Under the pieces are notes generated by a model. The model did not search any database. It was not told the DNA's origin and was given only the letters and a program-made list of their open reading frames with translations. From Paracoccus thiocyanatus (lineage in GTDB: Bacteria; Pseudomonadota; Alphaproteobacteria; Rhodobacterales; Rhodobacteraceae), in assembly GCF_900156255.1 (NCBI RefSeq), contig NZ_FTMK01000003.1, positions 186,001-250,000 of the forward strand: a stretch of DNA of 64,000 bases, read 5' to 3'. Position 1 is the first letter of the stretch. Every line of letters starts with the position of its first letter. Shown one piece after another: positions 46,290 through 57,292 of the stretch. The position numbers and the translations under genes were made by a program.

Positions 46290-48434
46290 TCACGCCGGCC
46301 GCGCCCTGCGGATCAGGTCCAGGATGTCGCGCGCGGCCGAGGGGATGTTGGTCCCCGGCCCGAAGATCGCCTTCACCCCGGCTCTTTTCAGGAAATCGTA
46401 ATCCTGCTGCGGGATCACGCCGCCGCAGATCACGATGATGTCGCCCGCGCCCTGATCCTTCAGCGCCGCGATCAGCTTGGGGGCCAGGGTCTTGTGGCCG
46501 GCCGCCTGGCTGGAAATCCCCACCACATGCACGTCGTTGTCGATGGCGTCCTGCGCGGCTTCTTCGGGGGTCTGGAACAGCGGCCCCACATCGACGTCGA
46601 AGCCGATATCGGCGAATGCGGTGGCGATCACCTTGGCGCCGCGGTCATGGCCGTCCTGGCCCATCTTGACCACCAGCATGCGCGGCCGGCGGCCTTCCTC
46701 CTCGGCAAAGGTCTCGACGTCGCGCTGGATCTGCGCGAAACCGTCGTCGCCCTCATAGGCGGCCCCATAGACGCCGGCCAGGGTCTTGACCTCGGCGCGG
46801 TGGCGGCCGAATTCCTTTTCCATCGCCATGCTGATCTCTCCCACAGAAGCGCGCGCCCGCGCGGCCTCGACCGCGGCCTCCAGCAGGTTGCCGCCTTCCT
46901 TCGCCCGGCGCGACAATTCGGCCAGCGCCGCCTGGCATTGCGCCTCGTCCCGCGTCTCGCGCATCTTGTGCAGCCGCGCGATCTGCGCTTCGCGCACCTT
47001 GACGTTGTCGATGTCCAGGATGTCGATCGGATCCTCTTTCGCCAGGCGATACTTGTTCACGCCGACGATCACCTCCTCGCCGCGGTCGATCATGGCCTGG
47101 CGCCGCGCCGCGCTTTCCTCGATGCGCAGCTTGGGCATCCCCGAGGCGACGGCCTTGGTCATGCCGCCCATCGCCTCGACCTCCTCGATCAGCGCCCAGG
47201 CCTTTTCGGCCAGTTCCGCGGTCAGGCTCTCGACGTAATAGCTGCCGGCCAGCGGATCGACGACATGGGTGATGCCGGTTTCCTCTTGCAGGATCAGCTG
47301 GGTGTTGCGGGCGATGCGGGCGCTGAATTCGGTCGGCAGCGCGATGGCCTCGTCCAGCGCGTTGGTGTGCAGCGACTGGGTGCCGCCAAGCGCCGCCGCC
47401 ATCGCCTCGTAAGCCGTGCGGACCACGTTGTTATAGGGGTCCTGTTCCTGCAAGCTGACGCCCGAGGTCTGGCAATGCGTGCGCAGCATCAGGCTGCCCG
47501 GCTTCTTCGGCTCGAACTCCTTCATGATCCGCGTCCACAGCAGGCGCGCGGCCCGCAGCTTGGCCGCCTCCATGAAGAAATTCATGCCGATGGCGAAAAA
47601 GAACGACAGCCGCCCGGCGAACTGGTCCACGTCCATCCCTGCCTTCAGCGCGGCGCGGACATATTCGCGCCCGTCGGCCAGGGTATAGGCCAGCTCCTGG
47701 ACCAGGTTCGCCCCCGCCTCTTGCATGTGATAGCCCGAGATCGAGATCGAGTTGAACTTGGGCATCTCATTGCTGGTGTATTCGATGATGTCCGCGATGA
47801 TCCGCATCGAGGGCTCGGGCGGATAGATATAGGTGTTGCGGACCATGAACTCTTTCAGGATGTCGTTCTGGATCGTGCCCGACAGCACGGCGCGGGAATG
47901 GCCCTGTTCCTCGCCGGTGACGATGAAATTGGCCAGGACCGGGATCACCGCGCCGTTCATGGTCATGGACACGGAAACTTTATCCAGCGGGATGCCGTCG
48001 AACAGGATCTTCATGTCCTCGACGCTGTCGATGGCGACGCCGGCCTTGCCCACGTCGCCCTCGACCCGCGGATGGTCGCTGTCATAGCCGCGATGCGTCG
48101 CCAGGTCGAAGGCGACCGAGACGCCCTGCTGCCCCGCCGCCAGCGCCTTGCGATAAAAGGCATTCGATTCCTCGGCGGTGGAAAAGCCTGCATATTGCCG
48201 GATGGTCCAGGGCCGGCCGGCATACATGGTGGCGCGCGGGCCGCGGGTGAATGGCTCGATCCCCGGCAGGCTGCCCAGGTGATCCAGGCCCTTCACGTCC
48301 GCCTCGGTGTAAAGCGGCTTGACCTCGATCCCTTCCAGCGTGTGCCAGGTCAGGCTGCCCGGATCGGCGCCTTTCAGCTCCTTGCTGGCGAGCCGGTGCC
48401 ATTCATCCAGGGTGGCTTTCGTGCTTTCGGTCAT
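46290..48434 (-). CDS. Methylmalonyl-CoA mutase
   Basis: A 714-residue single-chain mutase (ScpA/Mcm type). The N-terminal TIM barrel binds the CoA ester ([20 protein letters not shown]); the C-terminal B12 domain carries GQDGHDRG with the cobalt-ligating His about residue 596 and later GISSQAAGH. It converts (R)-methylmalonyl-CoA to succinyl-CoA, completing propionate use with PccAB. It is divergent from the DUF4174 gene. The gene symbol could be mcm or scpA. Confidence 0.97.
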   Translation of the reverse strand: MTESTKATLDEWHRLASKELKGADPGSLTWHTLEGIEVKPLYTEADVKGLDHLGSLPGIEPFTRGPRATMYAGRPWTIRQYAGFSTAEESNAFYRKALAAGQQGVSVAFDLATHRGYDSDHPRVEGDVGKAGVAIDSVEDMKILFDGIPLDKVSVSMTMNGAVIPVLANFIVTGEEQGHSRAVLSGTIQNDILKEFMVRNTYIYPPEPSMRIIADIIEYTSNEMPKFNSISISGYHMQEAGANLVQELAYTLADGREYVRAALKAGMDVDQFAGRLSFFFAIGMNFFMEAAKLRAARLLWTRIMKEFEPKKPGSLMLRTHCQTSGVSLQEQDPYNNVVRTAYEAMAAALGGTQSLHTNALDEAIALPTEFSARIARNTQLILQEETGITHVVDPLAGSYYVESLTAELAEKAWALIEEVEAMGGMTKAVASGMPKLRIEESAARRQAMIDRGEEVIVGVNKYRLAKEDPIDILDIDNVKVREAQIARLHKMRETRDEAQCQAALAELSRRAKEGGNLLEAAVEAARARASVGEISMAMEKEFGRHRAEVKTLAGVYGAAYEGDDGFAQIQRDVETFAEEEGRRPRMLVVKMGQDGHDRGAKVIATAFADIGFDVDVGPLFQTPEEAAQDAIDNDVHVVGISSQAAGHKTLAPKLIAALKDQGAGDIIVICGGVIPQQDYDFLKRAGVKAIFGPGTNIPSAARDILDLIRRARPA

Positions 48435-48491
48435 CTTGTATCCTTTCCCATGGCCCCTCGGCTCTTATATGAATGAGAAGATGAGGGGACG

Positions 48492-49019
48492 ATGAAACTG
48501 AAACGGTTGATTTTTCTGGCAATGGTGCCGCTGGTGGCGGCGATGGGACCCAAGCCCGAGGGCGAGGCGGACGGCCATCGCCCATATGTGCGCGGCGAAG
48601 TGCCCGCCGCGCGCAGCGAAAGCGACGCGCCGGCGCGCCCCGACAGGTCCGCGGTCGAGCTGACGGTCCTGTCCGCGGCCGAGGCCGAGCCGGCCGAGTT
48701 CCTGTGGCAGGCCCGGCCGGTGGTGATCTTTGCCAATACCGCCGCCGATCCCGCCTTTGTCGAGCAATTGGCGGCCCTGCGGCGCGACCCGGCGCCGCTG
48801 ATCCTGCGCGACGTCGTGGTGATCACCGATACCGACCCGGCGGCAGCCAGCATCTGGCGCCGGCAATTGCGGCCCGAGGGGTTCTCGCTGGTGCTGATGG
48901 ACAAGGACGGCCAGGTCAAGCAAAGGAAGCCCGTGCCCTGGTCGGTGCGCGAGATCACCCGCGCCATCGACAAGTTTCCGCTGCGCTTGCAGGAAATCGG
49001 CCGCGCCGGGCTGCCATAG
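48492..49019 (+). CDS. DUF4174 domain-containing exported protein
   Basis: A 175-residue protein with a signal-peptide-like start (KLKRLIFLAMVPLVAAMG). The mature part has LWQARPVVIFANTAADPAFV and GFSLVLMDKDGQVKQRKPV, a thioredoxin-like DUF4174 pattern without a CxxC. It is divergent from mcm across 57 bases. Function unknown; a periplasmic location is likely. Confidence 0.82.
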   Translation: MKLKRLIFLAMVPLVAAMGPKPEGEADGHRPYVRGEVPAARSESDAPARPDRSAVELTVLSAAEAEPAEFLWQARPVVIFANTAADPAFVEQLAALRRDPAPLILRDVVVITDTDPAAASIWRRQLRPEGFSLVLMDKDGQVKQRKPVPWSVREITRAIDKFPLRLQEIGRAGLP

Positions 49020-49118
49020 GATGTTGCGAGAATCGCAACTCCTTCATTGCGACAAGGGGCTTGACGCCTTATCTTGGGGCCAGGGCAGAGGTGCTGCCTG
49101 CTGCAAAGGAGCTGTGCC

Positions 49119-49301
49119 ATGGCGAAATCGTCCCTGACGCGCGTGACCGACAAGGCCGCTCCGCCCCGGCCGCGCAAGCCGGACCCGGCCACCGAACAGG
49201 TGGTCGAGCGGCTGCGCCGCACCCGCAGCGCGAATGAAATCACCAGTGTCATCGGCCTGAAACCCATCAGAGGCCGCTCCGGTCCGAAGATCGCTTATTA
49301 A
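49119..49301 (+). CDS. Small hypothetical protein (60 aa)
   Basis: A 60-residue basic protein (AKSSLTRVTDKAAPPRPRKP, then EQVVERLRRTRSANEITSVI). CAAAGGAG lies upstream of ATG 49119. The RRTRSANEI part may be a short helix. Its last 35 bases overlap the end of the convergent gene at 49267. Function unknown. Confidence 0.5.
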   Translation: MAKSSLTRVTDKAAPPRPRKPDPATEQVVERLRRTRSANEITSVIGLKPIRGRSGPKIAY

Positions 49302-49926
49302 GGCGATCACGCAGCCCGGCCAATTCGCCGGGCAAGGTGGCGGCGATCAGCCGGCCCGCATCTTCGCGCTGCTTGCGCAGCATGGCCTGGATCTCGGCCT
49401 CGCCGCCGCGCAGGCTGGCGGTCAGCACCTCCAGGACGTCCAGCCCCGCCTCGCGCGCTTCCTGGTTCAGCAGGATATAATCCAGCATCATGTCGGCGGT
49501 GCTTTCGGGACGGTTGCGGGCCATGCGGCGGATGGATTCGGCCATGGAATCCATGACCGCGATCAGCCGGTAATAGATGACCACCGGGTCGATCACCCCG
49601 CCCGGCAGCAGGTGGATGTCCGGCAGCACGGCGCGAAAGATGCGGTCGTTGCCGCTATGGACGATGACCAGGCCGGCATCGCCTTCCTCGATCTGCGACA
49701 GCAGCGTGTCAAAGCGCCCGCCCTGCACCTCGCGCTCCAGCGCGACGACATGGGCGCGCACCTCGGCCAGCAGGGCGCGCTGCACGTCCTCGACCCGCTC
49801 GGCGCGCAGCTTGGCGTCGCGGCGGCGGTTCTGGAACGCGACGACCCACCAGCCCGCGGCGATGAACAGCCCGGCGATGAACGCCTGCTGTCCCTGGGGG
49901 CTGAGATAGTCGTCCAGAAGCGGCAT
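49267..49926 (-). CDS. Membrane-anchored hypothetical protein
   Basis: A 219-residue protein with one N-terminal membrane segment (AFIAGLFIAAGWWVVAFQ, residues 13-30) followed by a charged helical cytoplasmic domain with a long coiled-coil-like stretch. ATG 49926 (MPLLDDYLSPQG) is preferred; ATG 49956 would add 10 residues. It follows pccA by 49 bases and may be in its transcript. No family recognised. Confidence 0.65.
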   Translation of the reverse strand: MPLLDDYLSPQGQQAFIAGLFIAAGWWVVAFQNRRRDAKLRAERVEDVQRALLAEVRAHVVALEREVQGGRFDTLLSQIEEGDAGLVIVHSGNDRIFRAVLPDIHLLPGGVIDPVVIYYRLIAVMDSMAESIRRMARNRPESTADMMLDYILLNQEAREAGLDVLEVLTASLRGGEAEIQAMLRKQREDAGRLIAATLPGELAGLRDRLNKRSSDRSGL

Positions 49927-49975
49927 GGTTCCCGATCCCTGGGCCGGGCGCCGCACAGCGCCCGGCGGTTTCCCG

Positions 49976-52033
<2,058 letters not shown>

Positions 52034-52064
52034 GTTTCTTTCCCTTGGGGCAGATCCCGAACGT

Positions 52065-52097
52065 GAAAAAGCCGCCCCGGCAGGGTGCCGGGACGGC
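52065..52097 (-). terminator. Terminator between small lipoprotein gene and pccA
   Basis: GCCGCCCCGGCA and TGCCGGGACGGC pair over 12 positions with one mismatch around GGG (52071-52097). Five T follow on the minus strand (52066-52070). It precedes pccA by 32 bases. Confidence 0.8.
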
Positions 52098-52150
52098 TGG
52101 AAAAAGGCTGGACCGGCGCGCGAGGGCGCGCCGTCAGTGTGGCGAAGGCG

Positions 52151-52363
52151 TCATTGGCACAGGCGTACGTCGTCGCAAAGCGCGCCGGCGACGGCGCCGA
52201 TCGCCGCGCCCTTGGCGACATCATGGCCCCCGACATGGGCAGCGGTCGCCCCGACGCCGGCGCCGATGATGCCGCGATCCATGTCGGTCGGATTGATGCC
52301 TTGGGTGCAGCCGGCCAGGCCGAAAAGGCCAAGGCCAAGCGCAAGGACGAGTTTCTTGGACAT
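52151..52363 (-). CDS. Small Gly-zipper lipoprotein
   Basis: A 70-residue protein with a lipoprotein signal (KKLVLALGLGLFGLAGC, lipobox LAGC, Cys19) and a Gly/Ala-rich segment (GAGVGATAAHVGG, KGAAIGAVAGALC) resembling glycine-zipper motifs. It ends CDDVRLCQ. Likely outer-membrane anchored. It is paralogous to 52430-52675; both end in GALCDD--VCQ/LCQ. Function unknown, but such small lipoproteins between pcc genes recur in Rhodobacterales. Confidence 0.75.
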   Translation of the reverse strand: MSKKLVLALGLGLFGLAGCTQGINPTDMDRGIIGAGVGATAAHVGGHDVAKGAAIGAVAGALCDDVRLCQ

Positions 52364-52429
52364 CTCGTTTGCTCCGGGATGCGGGCGGCAGCGCTAGCCG
52401 TCGGTGCAGCGCCGCCTGCCCTGTTGAAA

Positions 52430-52675
52430 TCAGTAGCGGCGCTGGCAAACGCCGGCGTCGTCGCACAGCGCGCCGCCCGCCGCACCGATAAGCGCGCCGG
52501 TTCCCACGTCACCGTCGATGATCTTTGCAACGGCCGCACCGGCCAGCGCCCCGCCGGCCGCGCGCTGCGCGTCGGGCGAAAGGGTTGCGCCGCCGCCATA
52601 GCCCTGTTCGCAGGCGGCAAGGCCGGCAACCAGCAGGACCGCGCCGGAAAGACGGAGAATGACGGATTTTTGCAT
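52430..52675 (-). CDS. Small Gly-zipper lipoprotein (second copy)
   Basis: An 81-residue lipoprotein: signal SVILRLSGAVLLVAGLAAC with lipobox LAAC (Cys22), then GGALAGAAVAKIIDGDVG and GALIGAAGGALCDDAGVCQR. The zipper and C-terminal Cys pair match the 52151 copy, indicating tandem duplication. It lies 66 bases upstream of that gene. Confidence 0.75.
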   Translation of the reverse strand: MQKSVILRLSGAVLLVAGLAACEQGYGGGATLSPDAQRAAGGALAGAAVAKIIDGDVGTGALIGAAGGALCDDAGVCQRRY

Positions 52676-52820
52676 AGCGTTTTGCCTGTATTATGGACCC
52701 GCTTGCGGGCCGTTGGTGGTAAAGGTGCAAGCAATATTGCACGCGCCCTTTCCGGAAGGAACTGACAACGATGTGAAAAGACAAGGCTACGCGGCAATCC
52801 GCCCATCCCCCGGCCGGCCA

Positions 52821-53234
52821 TCAGCTGTCGTCCCCGTCTTCCGGGTCCTCGTCGTCCCAGCCGGCATCGTCCCAGTCAAATTCCGGGGCATCGGCGGCGA
52901 ACAGTTCGGGAAAGCCGGCTTCGGCGCGCTTCATGTCGACGCGCAGCAACTGGCCGTAATCGGTGGGGTCCAGCTTGCCGACCGCGACCACTTCGCGGCC
53001 GATCAGCCAGGACAGCCGGCCGGCATCAAGATTGCCGCGCTGGAACGGTTCTTCGCCGAAATGCGCGATCAGTGCCGCCAGGAAACCGGCATCGGCGCGG
53101 CGGTCGGCCGGCTTGCGGTCGCGAAACCGCTCGCGCCGGGTCAGCGGCGTTGCGCCCTTCTTGTTGGCGCGGCGGATGATGAACTGGAAATCGGTGCCAG
53201 GAAGGCGGCCGGGAAAGCCGCGATGCTTCAGCAT
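52821..53234 (-). CDS. Conserved hypothetical protein with acidic tail
   Basis: A 137-residue soluble protein: basic N-terminal half (FQFIIRRANKKGATPLTRRE, RFRDRKPADRRAD) and acidic C-terminal tail (DDAGWDDEDPEDGDDS). No family is recognised. It lies between the two groups of small lipoproteins in the pcc cluster on the same strand. AAGGGGGCAAGAC is upstream. Confidence 0.6.
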   Translation of the reverse strand: MLKHRGFPGRLPGTDFQFIIRRANKKGATPLTRRERFRDRKPADRRADAGFLAALIAHFGEEPFQRGNLDAGRLSWLIGREVVAVGKLDPTDYGQLLRVDMKRAEAGFPELFAADAPEFDWDDAGWDDEDPEDGDDS

Positions 53235-53327
53235 GTCTTGCCCCCTTTTCGGATCGCGTTGTCGCGCGGGGGCGGGGCGGAACGCGGATGGCGCGGGCCG
53301 CCAGGCAGCCCGCGCGCGGCCAATGGC

Positions 53328-53450
53328 TCAGTATTTGCCTTGGAAGACCGGCTCGGGCTGGACCGGAACCGGGGCGACTTCCGGCTCTTTGGGGGCGCAG
53401 GCCGCGGCCAGGCCGACCAGGACGAGGGCGAGGGCAAATTTTTTCGACAT
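53328..53450 (-). CDS. 40-residue lipoprotein
   Basis: MSKKFALALVLVGLAAAC is a complete lipoprotein signal with lipobox AAAC (Cys18), followed by a 22-residue Pro/Val-rich tail (APKEPEVAPVPVQPEPVFQG). Small proteins of this type accompany pccB in related genomes. AGGAGCAAG lies upstream of the start. Function unknown. Confidence 0.7.
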   Translation of the reverse strand: MSKKFALALVLVGLAAACAPKEPEVAPVPVQPEPVFQGKY

Positions 53451-53826
53451 GACGTCTTGCTCCTGTAATGCGGGACGCTCGGGTCCCGACTGCTCGGTTG
53501 AGATTCGGCCGCCACTTGCGACCGCGGCGACATGATAGCCAGCGTCGCGCAGCCCCGACAGGCGGGCCGAAGCCGCAGTCGCGCGGGTGTGCCGCGCTGT
53601 GGCAACCATGCATCAGCCCGCGCCCCGGCGTCCCTGGCCGCGGCGCCGGCCTGCGGCGGCCGGCCGGCGGGGCGGCCATGGCGGGCCGTCATCTTGCGGC
53701 CCCAGGGCCGGGCGCAGCCGGCATGGGCCTGGGGCGCGCGCGCCGGACGCGCCGCCCCGGCCGGAACCGCCGGCGCCTGGATGATTGCCGCAAGTCTTGC
53801 CATGGTTCCTTTCCCGGACGCTGTCG
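53451..53826. other. 376-base gap between pccB and the 40-residue lipoprotein gene
   Basis: Very GC-rich, with several open frames that look like shadows. No RNA or clear terminator was seen. The stretch next to 53451 probably holds the lipoprotein gene promoter. The size of the gap argues against a single pccB-to-pccA transcript but does not exclude it. Confidence 0.45.
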
Positions 53827-55359
53827 TTACAGCGGGATGTTGTCGTGCTTTTTCCAGGGGTTCGTCAGCTTCTTGCCGCGCAGGCTGGCAAAGGCGCGGG
53901 CGACGCGGCGGCGGGTCGAATGCGGCTGGATCACCTCGTCGATGAAGCCCTTTTCGGCGGCGACGAAGGGGTTGGCAAAGCGGTCTTCGTAATCCTTGGT
54001 CCGCGCGGCGATTTTCCCCGTGTCGCCCAGTTCGCTGCGATACAGGATCTCGACCGCGCCCTTGGCGCCCATCACCGCGATTTCCGCCGTGGGCCAGGCA
54101 TAGTTGAAATCGCCGCGCAGGTGCTTCGAGGCCATGACGTCATAGGCGCCGCCATAGGCCTTGCGCGTGATCACCGTCACCTTGGGCACCGTCGCCTCGC
54201 CATAGGCAAACAGCAGTTTCGCGCCGTGCTTGATGACGCCGCCATATTCCTGGCCGGTGCCGGGCAGGAAGCCGGGGACGTCGACAAAGGTCAGGATCGG
54301 GATTTCAAAGGCGTCGCAGAAGCGGACGAAGCGCGCCGCCTTGCGGCTGGAATCGATGTCCAGGCAGCCGGCCAGCACCATCGGCTGGTTGGCGACGACG
54401 CCGACGCTTTGCCCCTCGATGCGGATGAAGCCGGTGATGATATTGCCGGCGAAATCCTTTTGGATCTCGTAGAAATCGCCCTCGTCCGCGACCTTCAGGA
54501 TCAGTTCCTTCATGTCATAGGGCTGGTTCGGGTTGTCGGGGATCAGCGTGTCGAGACTGGATTCGACCCGCGCCGGATCGTCGAAGAACGGCCGGGTCGG
54601 CGCCTTTTCGCGGTTGTTCAGCGGCAGGAAATCGACCAGCCGGCGGATTTCCGACATGGCCTCGACGTCGTTTTCAAAGGCGCCGTCGGCGACCGAGCTT
54701 TTCTTGGTATGGGTCGAGGCGCCGCCTAGCTGTTCGGCCGTCACCACCTCGTTCGTCACCGTCTTGACCACGTCCGGGCCGGTCACGAACATGTAAGAGG
54801 TGTCCTTGACCATGAAGATAAAGTCGGTCATCGCCGGCGAATAGACCGCGCCGCCCGCGCAGGGGCCCATGATGACGGAAATCTGCGGCACCACGCCCGA
54901 GGCCATGATATTGCGCTGGAACACGTCCGCGTAACCGGCAAGGCTGGCGACGCCTTCCTGGATGCGCGCGCCGCCCGAATCGTTCAGCCCGATCACCGGG
55001 GCGCCGTTCTGCACCGCCATGTCCATGATCTTGCAGATCTTTTGCGCATGGGTTTCCGACAGCGAGCCGCCGAAGACGGTGAAGTCCTGCGAAAACACAT
55101 AGACCATGCGGCCGTTGATCGTGCCCCAGCCGGTGACGACGCCGTCGCCATAGGGGCGGTCCGCCTCCATGCCGAAATCGGTCGAGCGGTGGCGGACGAA
55201 CATGTCGAATTCCTCGAACGAGCCTTCGTCCAGCAACAGCTCCAGCCGCTCGCGCGCGGTCAGCTTGCCGCGGGCATGCTGGGCGTCGATGCGCCGCTGT
55301 CCGCCGCCCAGCCGCGCATCGCGGCGGCGCGATTCCAGTTCGCCGAGGATGTCCTTCAT
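53827..55359 (-). CDS. pccB: Propionyl-CoA carboxylase beta subunit
   Basis: A 510-residue carboxyltransferase with two crotonase-like halves. It has the CoA-ring motif [34 protein letters not shown] and, in the second half, [19 protein letters not shown] and [10 protein letters not shown]. It transfers carboxyl from biotin (PccA) to propionyl-CoA. The ATG at 55359 ([15 protein letters not shown]) is standard. Regulatory TTTGCAAA-type sites lie about 70 bases upstream. Confidence 0.97.
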   Translation of the reverse strand: MKDILGELESRRRDARLGGGQRRIDAQHARGKLTARERLELLLDEGSFEEFDMFVRHRSTDFGMEADRPYGDGVVTGWGTINGRMVYVFSQDFTVFGGSLSETHAQKICKIMDMAVQNGAPVIGLNDSGGARIQEGVASLAGYADVFQRNIMASGVVPQISVIMGPCAGGAVYSPAMTDFIFMVKDTSYMFVTGPDVVKTVTNEVVTAEQLGGASTHTKKSSVADGAFENDVEAMSEIRRLVDFLPLNNREKAPTRPFFDDPARVESSLDTLIPDNPNQPYDMKELILKVADEGDFYEIQKDFAGNIITGFIRIEGQSVGVVANQPMVLAGCLDIDSSRKAARFVRFCDAFEIPILTFVDVPGFLPGTGQEYGGVIKHGAKLLFAYGEATVPKVTVITRKAYGGAYDVMASKHLRGDFNYAWPTAEIAVMGAKGAVEILYRSELGDTGKIAARTKDYEDRFANPFVAAEKGFIDEVIQPHSTRRRVARAFASLRGKKLTNPWKKHDNIPL

Positions 55360-55428
55360 GAGCCGTCTCCCTTTGGGTTTCGGGCAAACTATCGGCTTGG
55401 GGCCGGGCCGGGAAGCGGAAAGGCGAAT

Positions 55429-55474
55429 ATTTGCAAAATATGCAAGCCGAACGCGGTGCAAATAGCAAATATGC
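55429..55474. promoter_or_regulatory. Candidate PccR/ScfR operator upstream of pccB
   Basis: The region contains TTTGCAAA (55430-55437), ATGCAAG (55440-55446), TGCAAAT (55457-55463) and AGCAAATATGC (55464-55474). Short-chain fatty acyl-CoA regulators (PccR of Rhodobacter sphaeroides) bind repeated TTTGCAAA-type half-sites before pccB. It lies 70 bases from the pccB start, in the pccB/alr divergent gap. The regulator gene is not in the window. Confidence 0.6.
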
Positions 55475-55517
55475 TAAAACCCTTGACGCGGACCGGGGCA
55501 AGAGCCATGCCGCGCAT

Positions 55518-56537
55518 ATGGGACTCGTCATCGACATTCCGGCCATCGTGGCCAATTGGAAAGCGCTTGCGGCCAAGGCTGCGGGCGCGCGGGCGGCGGC
55601 CGTCGTCAAGGCCGATGCCTATGGCCTGGGCGCGGACCGCGTGGCCCCGGCGCTTTACGCGGCGGGGGCGCGGGATTTCTTCGTGGCGCTGGCCGCCGAG
55701 GGGCGGGCGATCCGGCCGCTTCTGCCCGAGGATGCGCGCATCTTCGTGCTGTCGGGCCATATGGAGGGCGCGGACCTGGCCGGGCTGATCCCGCTGCTGA
55801 ACAGTCCCGAGCAGTTCTTTCGCGACCGGACGCTGCGGCCGCGCGGGCCGTTCGGCATCCAGCTTGACAGCGGCATGAACCGGCTGGGCATCGAGCCCGG
55901 CGAATGGGCCGCCATCCGCACCGAGGCGCTGGCCGCCGGCCCGGCGCTGGTCATGTCGCATCTGGCCTGCGCCGATGAGCCGGAGCATGCGGCCAATGCC
56001 CAGCAACTCGCCGCATTCCGCGCCATGACCCAAGGGGTGGCCGCGCCGCGTTCGCTGGCGGCGACCGGGGGCATCCTGCTGGGGGCGGACTATCATTTCG
56101 ACCTGGTGCGGCCGGGGATCGGGCTTTACGGCGGGCAGCCCTTTGCCGATGCGCGGCCGGTTGTCACGCTGGCCTTGCCGGTGATCCAGACGCGCGAGGT
56201 GCGCCCCGGCGAATCCGTGGGCTACGGCTATGCCTGGACGGCCGCGCGGCCGTCGCGGGTGGCGACGGTGGCGGCGGGCTATGCCGACGGGCTGGCGCGG
56301 GCCTTGGCGCGGGACGGCAAGCTGGCGCTTTGGGCCGAGGGGCGCGCCTGCCCGGTGATCGGCCGCATCTCGATGGACCTGATCACCGTCGACGTGACCG
56401 ACCTGCCGGATGTCCCGCCGGCGCTGGAGATCCTGAACGCGCACCAAGGCGTCGACGACCTGGCGGCGCTGTCGGGCACCATCGGCTATGAGATCCTGAC
56501 CTCGCTGGGCCGGCGCTACGAACGTCGCTGGCTGTGA
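55518..56537 (+). CDS. alr: Alanine racemase
   Basis: A 339-residue PLP racemase: the PLP-Lys is Lys31 in AVVKADAYGLGADRV, the second catalytic Tyr is in SVGYGYAWTA, and GRISMDLITVDV is conserved. It supplies D-alanine for peptidoglycan. ATG 55518 gives the normal N-terminus. The stop overlaps the next gene's GTG start (GTGA). Confidence 0.95.
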   Translation: MGLVIDIPAIVANWKALAAKAAGARAAAVVKADAYGLGADRVAPALYAAGARDFFVALAAEGRAIRPLLPEDARIFVLSGHMEGADLAGLIPLLNSPEQFFRDRTLRPRGPFGIQLDSGMNRLGIEPGEWAAIRTEALAAGPALVMSHLACADEPEHAANAQQLAAFRAMTQGVAAPRSLAATGGILLGADYHFDLVRPGIGLYGGQPFADARPVVTLALPVIQTREVRPGESVGYGYAWTAARPSRVATVAAGYADGLARALARDGKLALWAEGRACPVIGRISMDLITVDVTDLPDVPPALEILNAHQGVDDLAALSGTIGYEILTSLGRRYERRWL

Positions 56538-57292
56538 ACCCGGTCCGGCTGACCGGCAGGGCGGCGATCGGCTTGACCCGGACGACCGGGCGGGTGGCGA
56601 TCTTTGCCGCCCGCGGCCTGGGCCGGGTCTGGCAGCATCCGGCGGAACTGGCGCGGCAGGTCATGCAGATCGGCTGGCTTTCGCTGCCGGTGGTCGGGCT
56701 GACGGCGCTGTTCACCGGCGCGGCGCTGGCCTTGCAGATCCATTCCGGGGGGCAGCGGTTCCAGGCCGGCGACGTGGTGCCGGCCATCGTCGCCATCGGC
56801 ATGGCGCGTGAACTCGGCCCGGTGCTGGGCGGGCTGATGGTCGCGGCCCGTGTCGCCAGCGCCATCGCCGCCGAACTGGGCACCATGCGCGTCACCGATC
56901 AGATCGACGCGCTGGTGACGCTTTCGACCGATCCCATGGGCTGGCTGGTCTCGCCCCGGCTGTGGGCGGCACTGCTTTGCGTGCCGGTGCTGGTCGGCGT
57001 CGGCGACGTGATCGGCATCATGGGCGGCTGGCTGATCGGGGTGAATGCGCTGGGGTTCAACTCGGCCGTCTACCTGTCCAATTCCTGGGCCTATCTGGAA
57101 AGCTGGGACGTGGTCTCGGGCCTTTTGAAGGGCGCGGTCTTCGGGCTGATCGTGGCGCTGTCGGGCTGCTGGTTCGGCATGACGGCCGCCGGGGGCGCGG
57201 CCGGCGTCGGTCGGGCCACGACCAATGCCGTCGTCGCCGCATCGGTCGGCATCCTGGCGGCGAATTTCGCGCTGACGGGGCTGTTCTTCTGA
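56534..57292 (+). CDS. MlaE-family ABC transporter permease
   Basis: A 252-residue inner-membrane permease of the MlaE family with hydrophobic segments around residues 45-75, 90-120, 140-175, 185-215 and 225-250. GMARELGPVLGGLMVAARV is diagnostic. It moves phospholipids between membranes with an MlaF-type ATPase, the next gene. It starts with GTG overlapping alr. No MlaD/MCE gene is next to it. Confidence 0.9.
   Translation: MNPVRLTGRAAIGLTRTTGRVAIFAARGLGRVWQHPAELARQVMQIGWLSLPVVGLTALFTGAALALQIHSGGQRFQAGDVVPAIVAIGMARELGPVLGGLMVAARVASAIAAELGTMRVTDQIDALVTLSTDPMGWLVSPRLWAALLCVPVLVGVGDVIGIMGGWLIGVNALGFNSAVYLSNSWAYLESWDVVSGLLKGAVFGLIVALSGCWFGMTAAGGAAGVGRATTNAVVAASVGILAANFALTGLFF

Noticed and set aside
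46101-48476. A 791-codon plus-strand frame over methylmalonyl-CoA mutase
   Set aside because: Shadow of a certain gene on the other strand; no domain.
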